From: Mucilaginibacter sp. PPCGB 2223
GTDB lineage: Bacteria > Bacteroidota > Bacteroidia > Sphingobacteriales > Sphingobacteriaceae
Reading direction: 5' to 3'
Length of the DNA stretch: 64,000 bases
Assembly: GCF_001705515.1 (NCBI RefSeq)
Contig: NZ_MDJS01000005.1
Span: 186,001 to 250,000, forward strand
Position numbers and translations under genes: made by a program. Below, piece after piece: positions 25,197-33,229 of the stretch. The notes beneath the pieces were generated by a model. The model searched no databases, was not told the origin of the DNA, and saw nothing but the letters and a program-made list of their open reading frames with translations. Position 1 is the stretch's first letter, and each line of letters begins with the position of its first letter.

Positions 25197-26087
25197 TTAG
25201 GCTTGCTGATAACGGTTTTTAAAATCCTCCGCAAATTGTTCGAGTTTGATCTTTCCGGTCACTGCTCCGCCCTTTGCAAAAAAGTCTTTCATCACAATGC
25301 CGGCCCTTACGCCCTGGCCCAGTTCAGTAATGAGCCCGGCCAGTTCAGCTGGCAAACCGGCACCCAGCATACCTTGCTTCAGTTGTTCGTCGAGTATCTC
25401 GGTCCAGGTCAGTTCAGGTTTGCCGATGGCCTGGCCAAACAAGGCGGCCAATTGATTACCGGTCGAGATATCGCTGATCACATATTTTATCTCAAAGCCA
25501 TTTCCTTTGGCCTGCAATTCAGCAGCGATAGCTGTCGAAAGGTCGTCATGATGGGTCAATGCCAGACGGTCATCGCCGCCATAGTTATTGCCGAAGATGC
25601 CTCTATTCTTGATAAGCGGAATGTCCCGGAAGAAGTTGACATAGAAGAAGCCGGAGCGAACGATGGTCACGTTGACATCAGTTAACTGATCCTGAAAGAT
25701 CTGCTCCACCCGGTGCACGCCGCCAACCGGGCCGGTTCCTGCGGGCGCATCAGCGCCTACGCTGCTCAGCATCACCACGCGTTTCACATTTGCGGCTTTG
25801 ATGGCATCAGCATAGGCTTGGCCAGCTGCCGCAATGTTTTCGATCATGTTGCCGGGCCCCATGGATGGCGGCATCATGGTATACACGGCATCTGCGCCTT
25901 TGAAGGCTTCGGTTAAAAAGGCTGCGTCACTGATAGAGCCAATAACCGCTTTAGCGCCTAAAGCTTCGATCTCGCTTGTTTTGTCTGCTTTGGTGCTGAT
26001 CACGGTTACTTCATGTCCTGCTGCGATCAGTTTTTGTACTAGGGGTTTGGCTACATTGCCTAATGAGCCTGTTGTTGTAATTTTCAT
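25197..26087 (-). CDS. NAD(P)H-binding NmrA-like / quinone-reductase-like protein
   Basis: A 296-residue atypical SDR of the NmrA/QorB type. The N-terminus MKITTTGSLGNVAKPLVQKL provides the GxxGxxx nucleotide-binding loop, followed by GADAVYTMMPPSM and VVMLSSVGADAPAGTGPVGG. The classical YxxxK is absent, as is usual in this group. It starts 11 bases after the Old Yellow Enzyme stop, so the two are almost certainly co-transcribed. It may sense NAD(P)H state or reduce quinones. Confidence 0.92.
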   Translation of the reverse strand: MKITTTGSLGNVAKPLVQKLIAAGHEVTVISTKADKTSEIEALGAKAVIGSISDAAFLTEAFKGADAVYTMMPPSMGPGNMIENIAAAGQAYADAIKAANVKRVVMLSSVGADAPAGTGPVGGVHRVEQIFQDQLTDVNVTIVRSGFFYVNFFRDIPLIKNRGIFGNNYGGDDRLALTHHDDLSTAIAAELQAKGNGFEIKYVISDISTGNQLAALFGQAIGKPELTWTEILDEQLKQGMLGAGLPAELAGLITELGQGVRAGIVMKDFFAKGGAVTGKIKLEQFAEDFKNRYQQA

Positions 26088-26098
26088 TTTGATATGTT

Positions 26099-27181
26099 TT
26101 AAAGGGTGAATGATAATTGTTCTAATACCGGGTAATCGGTGTAACCCTGTTCGCCGGGCGTATATAGCGTGTTATAATCCGGCTCATTTAAGGGTGCGTT
26201 TTTTTCCAGCCGATTGATAAAATCGGGATTGGCTAAAAAACTTCTGCCGAAGGCTACCAGGTCAGCCGAGCCATCCTGCAGTTTGGCTTCGGCAGTTTCT
26301 GCCGTAAAGCCGTTACAGTAGATGATCGTGTTTTTAAAGGCGGCGCGGATGCCCTGATGCGTTTCTTCCGGGATGCCCGGATTGTTTGAGATATGCAGGT
26401 AAGCGATACCCAGGCGGTTCAGTTGTTGCGCCAGGTACACATAGGTTTGATGGACTTCCGCACTGTCATAAGCCGGCATATCGTTGGAGGTCAGATAAGG
26501 TGAAATACGCAGGCCAACTTTATCTGCGCCAATGCTGTCGGCAATCTGCTGCGCGATCTCCAGTAACAAGCGGCTATGGTTTTCGATGGAGCCGCCATAG
26601 CTATCTGTACGGTCATTTACAATAGGGTTTAACGACTGTTCCAGCAGGTACCCATGCGCACCATGCAGTTCCACACCGTCAAAGCCGGCATCAATAGCGT
26701 TCTTTGCTGCCTTTACGTGGTCGGCAATGATCCGGGCGATGCCCTGCTCAGCCAGCGCGACAGGCGCAGAGAATTCCTGCATACCGGTTTCGGTATAAAT
26801 TTCACCGGCGGCTTTCAGATCCGACAAACTCACCAGTTGGTAGCCTTCCGGCAAATTGCTGCTATGCCCGATACGGCCGGTATGCATCAATTGCAGAAAT
26901 ATTTTAGCGCCGCCCTCGTGTACGGCTTCTGTTACCAGTTTCCAGCCCGCTACTTGTTCATCAGAGAAAATGCCGGGAATGCGTGGATAACCTAAACCCT
27001 CGGGACTGGGTGAGGTACCTTCGGTAATGATCAGCCCGGCGCCTGAACGCTGTTTGTAGTAAGTAGCCATTAAGGCATTGGGCACATTATTAATGGCCCG
27101 GCTGCGGGTCATGGGCGCCATCACCACCCGGTTCTTTAATTGTAAGCTGCCGTTATGGTACGGCTCAAATATCTTTTTCAT
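26099..27181 (-). CDS. Alkene reductase, Old Yellow Enzyme family
   Basis: An FMN-dependent ene-reductase of the NemA type, 360 residues from ATG 27181. Family motifs are NRVVMAPMTRSRA near residue 18, the substrate-binding GFDGVELHGAHGYLLEQ (His, Asn/His pair) and the phosphate-binding FGRSFLANPDF. It reduces activated C=C bonds in electrophiles such as enones, and some relatives handle nitro compounds. A perfect inverted repeat lies between its promoter region and start, and an AraC regulator gene lies just upstream. Confidence 0.95.
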   Translation of the reverse strand: MKKIFEPYHNGSLQLKNRVVMAPMTRSRAINNVPNALMATYYKQRSGAGLIITEGTSPSPEGLGYPRIPGIFSDEQVAGWKLVTEAVHEGGAKIFLQLMHTGRIGHSSNLPEGYQLVSLSDLKAAGEIYTETGMQEFSAPVALAEQGIARIIADHVKAAKNAIDAGFDGVELHGAHGYLLEQSLNPIVNDRTDSYGGSIENHSRLLLEIAQQIADSIGADKVGLRISPYLTSNDMPAYDSAEVHQTYVYLAQQLNRLGIAYLHISNNPGIPEETHQGIRAAFKNTIIYCNGFTAETAEAKLQDGSADLVAFGRSFLANPDFINRLEKNAPLNEPDYNTLYTPGEQGYTDYPVLEQLSFTL

Positions 27182-27184
27182 GTT

Positions 27185-27206
27185 GCTATGTTTTAATTGA
27201 CATAGC
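27185..27206 (-). promoter_or_regulatory. Candidate operator before the Old Yellow Enzyme gene
   Basis: A perfect 7-base inverted repeat, GCTATGT and ACATAGC, separated by 8 bases, four bases from the ATG. It directly follows a weak -7-like element (minus-strand CAACTTTG at 27206-27213), so a bound protein would block transcription start. It could instead be a leader hairpin. Confidence 0.45.
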
Positions 27207-27278
27207 AAAGTTGCCGCTTATGCGCAGCGGAAAATAGCGCAAAAAGACGCAAAATCAGTCCAATCCGGCAAGGGATGC

Positions 27279-28262
27279 TTAAGCCTGGGCAGAGTAACGT
27301 TTGGGTGTTAGACCGTAATGTTTTTCAAACAAACGGCTAAAGTGGCTCAGGTTGGAAAAGCCGAGTTCATAACCGGTTTCGGCTACCGAGCGCTTGCCTT
27401 GTTTTAACAGGAAAGCCGCTTCTTCCATCCGGGCGCGCTGGTAATAATTGTAGATGGTATCGCCAAAGGTTTGTTTGAAAAGCTGCTTCAGCTTGGTTTC
27501 GCTCATGGCCGCCAGTTGCGCCAGTTCGCTGAGTACGGGCGGTACGCTCAGGTCTTTCAATAGTTCGTTGCGGATAAACAGCAATCTTTCCACATCGGCG
27601 CTATTGATGCTGTAATGCGGCGTGTTTTCTCGCAGGGTGAGTTGACGGAACAGCAGGTAGATCAGTTCCTGCACCTTTACCTGCATATAAAAATGACTCA
27701 GATCATCCTGCATATTTATAGCAGCCATGTGCTTCAGTTGGTTCTTCGTTTCCGAGGTCATACTTTCAAAATACAGAAAGGAACTGCCGCTGGTAGTGAT
27801 CGTTTTGATGACGTCATTAGGCTGATGGATATGCAACAGCGTTTTCAGGTAGGCAGGTTTGATGGCGATCACGATATAGTGAACAGCGTGACCTTTGGGA
27901 AAATGTATAGTAGAATTCAGATCATTGGAGGTGACCTGGATAGCCGCCTCTTCCCGTTCAGAAAAGCGTACCTGCTGCTCGTCGTTAAAAGCGATCTCCA
28001 GCGTGTCTTCATTGCTGTAAAAGAAGAGGGTGATCAGTTCGTTCCCCAGCCCGGAGGAATTGCGTTTTATCACCAGGTCTTCTTTGAGGGTATAATGATG
28101 CAGGGTGATCTTAAAATCGGGCGTAAAAGCCAGCTTACGGATATACCCTTCACCCAATGATCCCGGGAATTGCAACACATTGTTTTCTACCGATGCGCCG
28201 AGATGACGGGCGAAATGCGTCATGAAGTCAAAATCGGGCGTGGCGGAAAAGCTGAAGATCAT
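27279..28262 (-). CDS. AraC family transcriptional regulator
   Basis: A 327-residue regulator. The first 220 residues form an unrecognised ligand-sensing region; the C-terminal 100 form the double helix-turn-helix, with LSELAQLAAMSETKLKQLF and the second motif SVAETGYELGFSNLSHFSRL ending in GLTPKRY. It lies 97 bases upstream of the Old Yellow Enzyme gene in the same direction and probably regulates that operon. Confidence 0.94.
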   Translation of the reverse strand: MIFSFSATPDFDFMTHFARHLGASVENNVLQFPGSLGEGYIRKLAFTPDFKITLHHYTLKEDLVIKRNSSGLGNELITLFFYSNEDTLEIAFNDEQQVRFSEREEAAIQVTSNDLNSTIHFPKGHAVHYIVIAIKPAYLKTLLHIHQPNDVIKTITTSGSSFLYFESMTSETKNQLKHMAAINMQDDLSHFYMQVKVQELIYLLFRQLTLRENTPHYSINSADVERLLFIRNELLKDLSVPPVLSELAQLAAMSETKLKQLFKQTFGDTIYNYYQRARMEEAAFLLKQGKRSVAETGYELGFSNLSHFSRLFEKHYGLTPKRYSAQA

Positions 28263-28289
28263 GACCGAAGTTAAACTTAAAAGACAGCA

Positions 28290-28755
28290 TCAGCAATAGT
28301 TGACGATGATCAATGCGGCCATGGCGATGAATAGTAAGGCTGCGCGCAGCCAGATCATGCTGTCCCAGCGCTGCTGCAATTCCCTGATGTTCGCTATTAG
28401 CCTACCAAATTTGACGCCCTCTGTCATCAACTTATTGATGGGTTTGGCTATGGTCAGGTACACCGTAAGGTGCGCCAGCAAGGCTACTAAAGAAATCAGC
28501 GCCAATTGTCCATGAATATGCGTGACGCCGGCCAGACGATCTGAAATAAACTGGAAAGGATGGCCGTAACGCCTATGAACGGCATCCTGGCATCGGCTAC
28601 TTCATGCAAATGGCCCATCACACCGCTATGGATGCATCCTGGCTTTTAGCAGCGGCTTTTTTACCAACCAGTGTGAAGAAAACATCGGTGCCGAATACAA
28701 CGGCAGTAGCGACTATCGCTACGCCGTTGAGTATATGTAGGATCAAAGTGTTCAT
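28290..28755 (-). pseudogene. Frameshifted DUF1772-like small membrane protein
   Basis: Reading from ATG 28755, the frame encodes MNTLILHILNGVAIVATAVV and continues 45 codons to a TGA at 28618-28620. A two-base duplication (GTGTG) just before it explains the break: one frame over, translation continues with MGHLHEVADARMPFIGVTAI. A second shift near 28540 leads to the frame ending with WLRAALLFIAMAALIIVNYC at 28290. Joined, the pieces make a protein of about 150 residues with four hydrophobic segments, like DUF1772/anthrone-oxygenase-like proteins. It begins 4 bases after DUF4267. Either a true pseudogene or two sequencing errors. Confidence 0.7.
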
Positions 28756-28759
28756 GGTT

Positions 28760-29170
28760 TTACTTTTTTGCTTTGAATAAAAGGAAAGTGGTAATCATCA
28801 TGTACACTGCCGTAATGCCGTGGATGAGTAAATGCGTAATGTCAGCTGTGCCGTTTACCGCCAGCACGGTCAGACAATCGGAAACCGGAATAATGATGGC
28901 CGCGCCAAAAGCGATAGCAGTTGCACGTGGGTTTTGCGAGATGAGGAACGTGAGTACGACGATGCCGGAAAATATATCGCGAATACCTTTGATCCAGCCG
29001 TAGGCAAGCGTTGCTTTGTTTGAAGCCAGCGTGATGCCGAAACCTTCGGCCCCGGCCTGCGGATCGAGCATAAACCGTGCACCCAGGAAAATGATGCCTG
29101 TCGCTACTACGGCGGTCATCCAGTACGAGGCCGAACGCGGGCCCCATGAATTGATTGTTTGTGTTTTCAT
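28760..29170 (-). CDS. DUF4267 membrane protein
   Basis: A 136-residue protein with four hydrophobic segments and the pattern of DUF4267, including GARFMLDPQAGAEGFGI and YGWIKGIRDIFSGIV. Function unknown. It lies 72 bases downstream of a Crp/Fnr gene and directly upstream of the broken DUF1772 gene; these integral-membrane families are often found together near regulators. Confidence 0.88.
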   Translation of the reverse strand: MKTQTINSWGPRSASYWMTAVVATGIIFLGARFMLDPQAGAEGFGITLASNKATLAYGWIKGIRDIFSGIVVLTFLISQNPRATAIAFGAAIIIPVSDCLTVLAVNGTADITHLLIHGITAVYMMITTFLLFKAKK

Positions 29171-29242
29171 TTGCTTTATTGCTTTGTTAAAGCAAATGTC
29201 GCCAGCTCAAAATCCCTGGTCATTCACCCAGGTTAATAAATA

Positions 29243-29812
29243 CTACAGGGTAGCTCTTTTCCGGATACGGGATAAAGATTGTGGTTTGATGCCCACATAG
29301 GAGGCAATATAGTATTGCGGCACCCGCTGGCTGATACCGGCGAATGTTTTAAGAAAACGCTGATAACGGAGTTCGGGCGAATCTTTATAGAACGAGGATA
29401 ATTGCTGCAATATACTAACGAATACCTGCTCGATAGCCAAACGGCCCAGGCGTTCACCCGCTTCTACTTCACGGTAAAGCCGTTGCAGGTTGTCGTAACT
29501 GATCGCGAATAATAACGTATCTTCCAATGCCTGGATGTTTTTGGTTGAGGGGGTCCGCGGCAAAAAACTTTCATAATCACACACAAAGTCTCCCTCGCTG
29601 CCGAAGTAATAGGTGCCCTCGTTGCCATCTTCATTGACATAATACCTGACGAGGCCGGTGCCGATCAACGCCGCCGAGCGGCAGATTTGTCCTTCCTGTA
29701 AAAAGTGCTCCCCTTTTTTCAATTTCCTTTCCGAAAAAAGTTGTCCTATTAACCCCACTTCGTCGTCCGAAATATGGACTATCGATTTTATCCTGTCGAT
29801 GAGTAATTGCAT
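29243..29812 (-). CDS. Crp/Fnr family transcriptional regulator
   Basis: A 189-residue regulator of the same short type as the one at 20622-21194 but clearly divergent. The effector domain includes KLKKGEHFLQEGQICRSAALI and the winged helix ends with YIASYVGIKPQSLSRIRKR. No iron-sulfur cysteines are seen. It leads a unit with DUF4267 and the DUF1772 remnant. Confidence 0.93.
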   Translation of the reverse strand: MQLLIDRIKSIVHISDDEVGLIGQLFSERKLKKGEHFLQEGQICRSAALIGTGLVRYYVNEDGNEGTYYFGSEGDFVCDYESFLPRTPSTKNIQALEDTLLFAISYDNLQRLYREVEAGERLGRLAIEQVFVSILQQLSSFYKDSPELRYQRFLKTFAGISQRVPQYYIASYVGIKPQSLSRIRKRATL

Positions 29813-30084
29813 AAGGCAATATAAATTTTATCTGCCAATGACTTAATATTCATAACGAAAAACCTTCCTTAATTTATTGAGGCTTAGTGTGTCTGTATAG
29901 GAGATAAGGTCCGCAAAAAATCCTTCAAGTTACTTCATATGGCACTGTAAATGAATGTATTAAATCGAAAACAAAAAATGGCACCCGATTTGGCACCCTT
30001 TTAAAAAGTTTTGATGGTGCAACCAAAGTCAGTTTTGGTCTAAAAAGTGCTTATTTGAGCTTATTTGGCAGGTTTTGAAAGTTA
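29813..30084. other. Intergenic right end of the accessory element
   Basis: About 270 bases without a gene. It contains the inner repeat at 29978-29998 and then a short stretch loosely similar to the sequence just inside the left tRNA repeat, consistent with element-end DNA. Confidence 0.4.
29978..29998. repeat. Right copy of the inner element-end repeat
   Basis: ATGGCACCCGATTTGGCACCC, 19 of 21 bases identical to 23667-23687 and in the same orientation. Confidence 0.5.
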
Positions 30085-30099
30085 GGTTCGAGTCCCGTC
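30085..30099 (+). repeat. Inverted 15-base tRNA T-arm fragment
   Basis: GGTTCGAGTCCCGTC is identical to the T-arm region of the tRNA-Asp gene 64 bases away, but on the opposite strand. No 5' tRNA half accompanies it, so it is a fragment, perhaps left by another integration event. Confidence 0.5.
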
Positions 30100-30106
30100 T
30101 GGATAA

Positions 30107-30140
30107 AACAAAAACGCCTGTAAATCAGTGATTTACAGGC
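30107..30140 (-). terminator. Terminator of tRNA-Asp
   Basis: A 10-base perfect stem, GCCTGTAAAT with ATTTACAGGC, around a 5-base loop (30116-30140), followed on the minus strand by a T-rich tail. It starts 17 bases past the tRNA 3' end. Confidence 0.8.
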
Positions 30141-30151
30141 ATTTTATTGCG

Positions 30152-30172
30152 TTTAGCGGAATGGACGGGACT
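30152..30172. repeat. Right copy of the tRNA-Asp 3'-end direct repeat (att-like)
   Basis: Identical 21 bases to 23592-23612. It overlaps the functional tRNA: bases 30157-30172 are its acceptor and T-stem end. Confidence 0.75.
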
Positions 30173-30230
30173 CGAACCCGCGACCCCATGCGTGACAGGC
30201 ATGTATTCTAACCGGCTGAACTACCACTCC
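30157..30230 (-). tRNA. tRNA-Asp (GTC)
   Basis: A complete 74-base cloverleaf on the minus strand. The acceptor stem GGAGTGG pairs with CCATTCC (one G-U), the D stem is GTTC/GAAT, the anticodon stem CATGC/GCATG encloses CTGTCAC with anticodon GTC, and the T arm reads GCGGGTTCGAGTCCCGT. The discriminator is G; CCA is not encoded. Its 3' end is the duplicated sequence of the adjacent element. Confidence 0.97.
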
Positions 30231-30288
30231 GTTGGGGCTGCAAATATAAGCAGCTATTTGCTTTCCGCAAATAAAAAGTGAAAAATGT

Positions 30289-31362
30289 TTAGGCCATGCT
30301 GCCTTCCTGCAGTTTCTCAGCATTTTCGGCAAACTGCAGGGCTTCCATTATCTCCAGCAAATTACCGTTCATTACATCGGGTAAGTTGTAAATAGTTAGG
30401 CCGATGCGGTGTTCGGTAACGCGCCCCTGCGGATAGTTATAGGTACGTATTTTAGCCGAACGGTCGCCGGTGGATACCATGGTTTTTCTTTTCTTCGAAA
30501 TCTCTTCGAGGTGCTTGGCCAGCTCCATTTCGTAAATACGCGAGCGCAATACCTGTAACGCCTTGTCGTAGTTTTTTAATTGCGATTTCTGATCCTGGCA
30601 TTGGGCCACGATACCGGTTGGGATGTGCGTTAAGCGCACGGCCGAATAGGTGGTATTTACCGACTGCCCGCCCGGACCCGATGCACAGAACAGGTCTTTC
30701 CGGATATCATTCACATGAATGTCCACGTCAAACTCGTCCGCTTCGGGCAATACCACTACCGAAGCGGCCGAAGTATGTACACGGCCCTGGGTTTCGGTAT
30801 CGGGTACCCGCTGCACCCGGTGCACGCCCGATTCAAATTTCAGCGTACCGTAAGCATCCTCGGCATTTACGTTGAAGATGATCTCCTTGTAACCGCCCGC
30901 CGTGCCTTCGGTGCAATCAACCAGTTCGGTTTTCCAGCCTTGTTTTTCACAGAAGCGCACGTACATGCGGTAAAGGTCGCCGGCAAATAAAGCAGCCTCG
31001 TCGCCGCCCGTACCGCCGCGTATCTCCACAATCGCGTTGCGGCTGTCTTCCGGGTCCTTCGGTATCAGCATCAGGCGTATCTTTTCTTCAAGTTCTTCTT
31101 GTTTAGGCAACAGCTCATCCAGCTCGGCCTTAGCCATATCCCTGAACTCCGGGTCCTTTTCGGTAGCCAGTATCTCGCGGTTAGCCTCAATATTGCTCAT
31201 TACGTTGGCATATACACCGTACTCCTCTACAATTTTGGTCAGGTCCTTATACTCCTTATTCATCTGCGCAAACCGCTTCATATCCTTCATCGTATCCGGA
31301 TTGCTCAGTTCGCGCTCCACATCCTGCCAGCGTTCTTTTATCGCTTCTAATTTATCTAACAT
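30289..31362 (-). CDS. prfA: Peptide chain release factor 1
   Basis: Terminates translation at UAA and UAG. A 357-residue protein of normal length. The peptidyl-hydrolysis motif GGQ is near residue 230 in SGPGGQSVNTT, and the stop-codon reading PxT motif appears as PDT in QRVPDTETQGRVHTS. It starts after a leader of about 140 bases if the TACTTTTG element at 31505 is its promoter. The class II prmC methyltransferase, often linked, is not here. Confidence 0.97.
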   Translation of the reverse strand: MLDKLEAIKERWQDVERELSNPDTMKDMKRFAQMNKEYKDLTKIVEEYGVYANVMSNIEANREILATEKDPEFRDMAKAELDELLPKQEELEEKIRLMLIPKDPEDSRNAIVEIRGGTGGDEAALFAGDLYRMYVRFCEKQGWKTELVDCTEGTAGGYKEIIFNVNAEDAYGTLKFESGVHRVQRVPDTETQGRVHTSAASVVVLPEADEFDVDIHVNDIRKDLFCASGPGGQSVNTTYSAVRLTHIPTGIVAQCQDQKSQLKNYDKALQVLRSRIYEMELAKHLEEISKKRKTMVSTGDRSAKIRTYNYPQGRVTEHRIGLTIYNLPDVMNGNLLEIMEALQFAENAEKLQEGSMA

Positions 31363-31504
31363 ATCTTTTTTCTTCGAAAATCAATTTCCCGGCTCCATCG
31401 GTTCCGGCAGCCCCGCTTTACGCTGCAAGCCACCTTATGCACAAGCCCTTACGACTTTACGCTGCAATCGGGTTTAGTTTACACCATGCGGTGCAAATAG
31501 CATG

Positions 31505-31512
31505 CAAAAGTA
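31505..31512 (-). promoter_or_regulatory. Bacteroidetes -7 element upstream of prfA
   Basis: The minus strand reads TACTTTTG, a TAnnTTTG match. The resulting leader contains a 13-base direct repeat, CTTTACGCTGCAA, at 31416-31428 and 31455-31467. Confidence 0.4.
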
Positions 31513-31573
31513 CGGAATTTATAGAATAAACGTATTTTGCGGCCTCATACATCCGGCACCGTGCCAACATGAC

Positions 31574-32440
31574 ATGCCAGCAGCTCAACCCGCATTCCGT
31601 AAAACACGCATAGCGCCTACACCAAGCGGCTATTTGCATTTAGGCAATGTATTGTCTTTCGCACATACAGCGGCGTTGGCGCAAAAAACCGGGGCTGAAA
31701 TTCTGCTCCGGATCGACGATCTCGACCAGCAGCGTATCCGGCCGGAGTATGTGCAGGACATTTTCGACACGCTCAATTTTATGGAGATCCCCTGGCACGA
31801 GGGCCCGCGCAATATCCACGAATACAAAACCCGATGGTCGCAAATGTACAGGCTTGGCAGCTATAAACAGGCGCTCGACAGGCTGAAACTCCAGGGCGAC
31901 CTCTTCGCCTGTATCTGTTCGCGCAGGTCGAAAACGCCTTGTACCTGTTTATCGCAAAAGTTACCTTTCGATCTGCCTGAAAGCAGCTGGAAACTCCTGA
32001 CAACCAATGATAACATCGAAGTGCACAGCTATCCCGACGAGATCATCACCGCCAGGCTCCCCGCCGATGTACAAAACTTCATCGTCCGCAAAAAGGATGA
32101 ACTGCCGGCATATCAGCTGGCTTCCGTTGTCGACGATCTGCTTTTCGATATCGACCTCGTTGTTCGTGGCGAAGATCTGTGGTCGTCAACCCTGGCACAG
32201 CTGCAACTGGCCAAAAAGCTCCGGGTCGAACCATTCCTCAAAACCACGTTCTATCATCATCCTTTGCTGATGGCTAACGGCGATCAAAAGCTATCCAAAT
32301 CGGCAGGAGATACCTCCGTCAAATGGCTGCGTGAACAAGGCAGAACACGCACCGATATCTACTCGGCAATCGCCCGGCAGTTCGGTAAAAACGAAAAAAT
32401 AAACACCTGTTACGAACTGGCAGATGTATTAGGGCTATGA
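31574..32440 (+). CDS. Glutamyl-Q tRNA(Asp) synthetase-like protein (GluQ family)
   Basis: A class I synthetase catalytic core without the anticodon-binding domain: 288 residues from ATG 31574. The HIGH-type motif appears as SGYLHLGN, the KMSKS-type as QKLSKSAG, and a cysteine cluster CICSRRSKTPCTC lies in the zinc-binding position. Such truncated GluRS paralogues attach glutamate to queuosine at position 34 of tRNA-Asp. The tRNA-Asp gene is 1.3 kb away on the other side of prfA. The gene converges on lpxH and overlaps it by 31 bases. Confidence 0.88.
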   Translation: MPAAQPAFRKTRIAPTPSGYLHLGNVLSFAHTAALAQKTGAEILLRIDDLDQQRIRPEYVQDIFDTLNFMEIPWHEGPRNIHEYKTRWSQMYRLGSYKQALDRLKLQGDLFACICSRRSKTPCTCLSQKLPFDLPESSWKLLTTNDNIEVHSYPDEIITARLPADVQNFIVRKKDELPAYQLASVVDDLLFDIDLVVRGEDLWSSTLAQLQLAKKLRVEPFLKTTFYHHPLLMANGDQKLSKSAGDTSVKWLREQGRTRTDIYSAIARQFGKNEKINTCYELADVLGL

Positions 32441-33216
32441 TCCCATCGCGGATGCTCCGGCTGGGTATCGCTCTCGAAATATTTCAATAGCAGGTTCTCG
32501 CCATCAAAAACGGCATAGCTAAAATAGTTCACCCATTCGCCTAAGTTTACGTAACGGCTTTTTTCGGTGAGTTGAATATCCAGCGGCAGGTGCCTGTGAC
32601 CGAATACCAAATAGTCAAAAAATTCGGTTTGCAGTACCCCGCGACTGTAAGCTACCAGCCATTCCTGCTCCAAATTTTTGCGCGCCAGGTTATGGCCCTG
32701 CACCAACCGGCTATGGTTCGACCATTTGTTGGCTATCCCCACGCCTAAGTTAGGGTGTATCCTGGCAAATAGCCACTGGCAAATCCGGCTGCGGAAAAAC
32801 TTCTTCAGCATTTTGTACTTGGTATCACCCGGGCCCAGCCCATCGCCATGGTGCAGGTAAAACTTTTTGCCGTTCCGTTCAATAAGCAGCTCATCCGGGA
32901 TAATTACCGCGCCAAGCTCTTTCACCAGGTAATCGAACATCCACATATCGTGGTTACCTTTAAAAAGGTATAGCTTTACGCCGGCATCGGCCAATTCGGC
33001 CAGCTTGCCGAAAAAGCGGATGTAACCCTTAGGCACAACGGTAGCATACTCAAACCAAAAATCGAAGACATCGCCCATCAGGTATAGCTCGAGGCAATCA
33101 TCCTTGATCATATCCAGCCACCGGACGATCTTATCCTCACGCTCGCGGCTCGCGGCATAATTAGGTACACCTAAATGGAAATCGGAGGCAAAGTATAATT
33201 TATCGCGCTGGGGCAT
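32410..33216 (-). CDS. lpxH: UDP-2,3-diacylglucosamine diphosphatase
   Basis: Hydrolyses UDP-2,3-diacylglucosamine to lipid X in lipid A synthesis at the inner membrane. A 268-residue calcineurin-like phosphoesterase with all metal motifs: SDFHLG, MGDVFDFWF, KGNHDMW, HHGDGLGPGD and FGHRHLP. It confirms a Gram-negative envelope. A promoter element ends only 5 bases before the ATG, so the mRNA is probably nearly leaderless. Some relatives are annotated only as UDP-2,3-diacylglucosamine diphosphatase-like. Confidence 0.92.
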   Translation of the reverse strand: MPQRDKLYFASDFHLGVPNYAASREREDKIVRWLDMIKDDCLELYLMGDVFDFWFEYATVVPKGYIRFFGKLAELADAGVKLYLFKGNHDMWMFDYLVKELGAVIIPDELLIERNGKKFYLHHGDGLGPGDTKYKMLKKFFRSRICQWLFARIHPNLGVGIANKWSNHSRLVQGHNLARKNLEQEWLVAYSRGVLQTEFFDYLVFGHRHLPLDIQLTEKSRYVNLGEWVNYFSYAVFDGENLLLKYFESDTQPEHPRWDHSPNTSASS

Positions 33217-33221
33217 GTTTT

Positions 33222-33229
33222 CAAAAGTA
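33222..33229 (-). promoter_or_regulatory. Bacteroidetes -7 element of lpxH
   Basis: The minus strand reads TACTTTTG immediately upstream of the lpxH ATG at 33216, implying a transcript starting at or within a few bases of the start codon. Confidence 0.45.

Larger units (their letters stand above)
23592..30172. mobile_element. Putative tRNA-Asp-integrated accessory element, integrase lost
   Basis: About 6.6 kb bounded by perfect 21-base direct repeats of the tRNA-Asp 3' end. A second pair of near-identical 21-base sequences (23667-23687 and 29978-29998, 19 of 21 matching) lies inside each end in the same orientation. The cargo is eight co-oriented minus-strand genes or remnants: SDR, cupin, NmrA-like, Old Yellow Enzyme, AraC, broken DUF1772, DUF4267 and Crp/Fnr. 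No integrase, relaxase or transposase is present, so it is either a decayed element or the residue of several insertions. Confidence 0.5.

Noticed and set aside
30085..30110. Second tRNA gene suggested by the GGTTCGAGTCCCGTC sequence
   Set aside because: Only a T arm and a short tail exist; there is no D arm, anticodon arm or matching 5' acceptor strand upstream.
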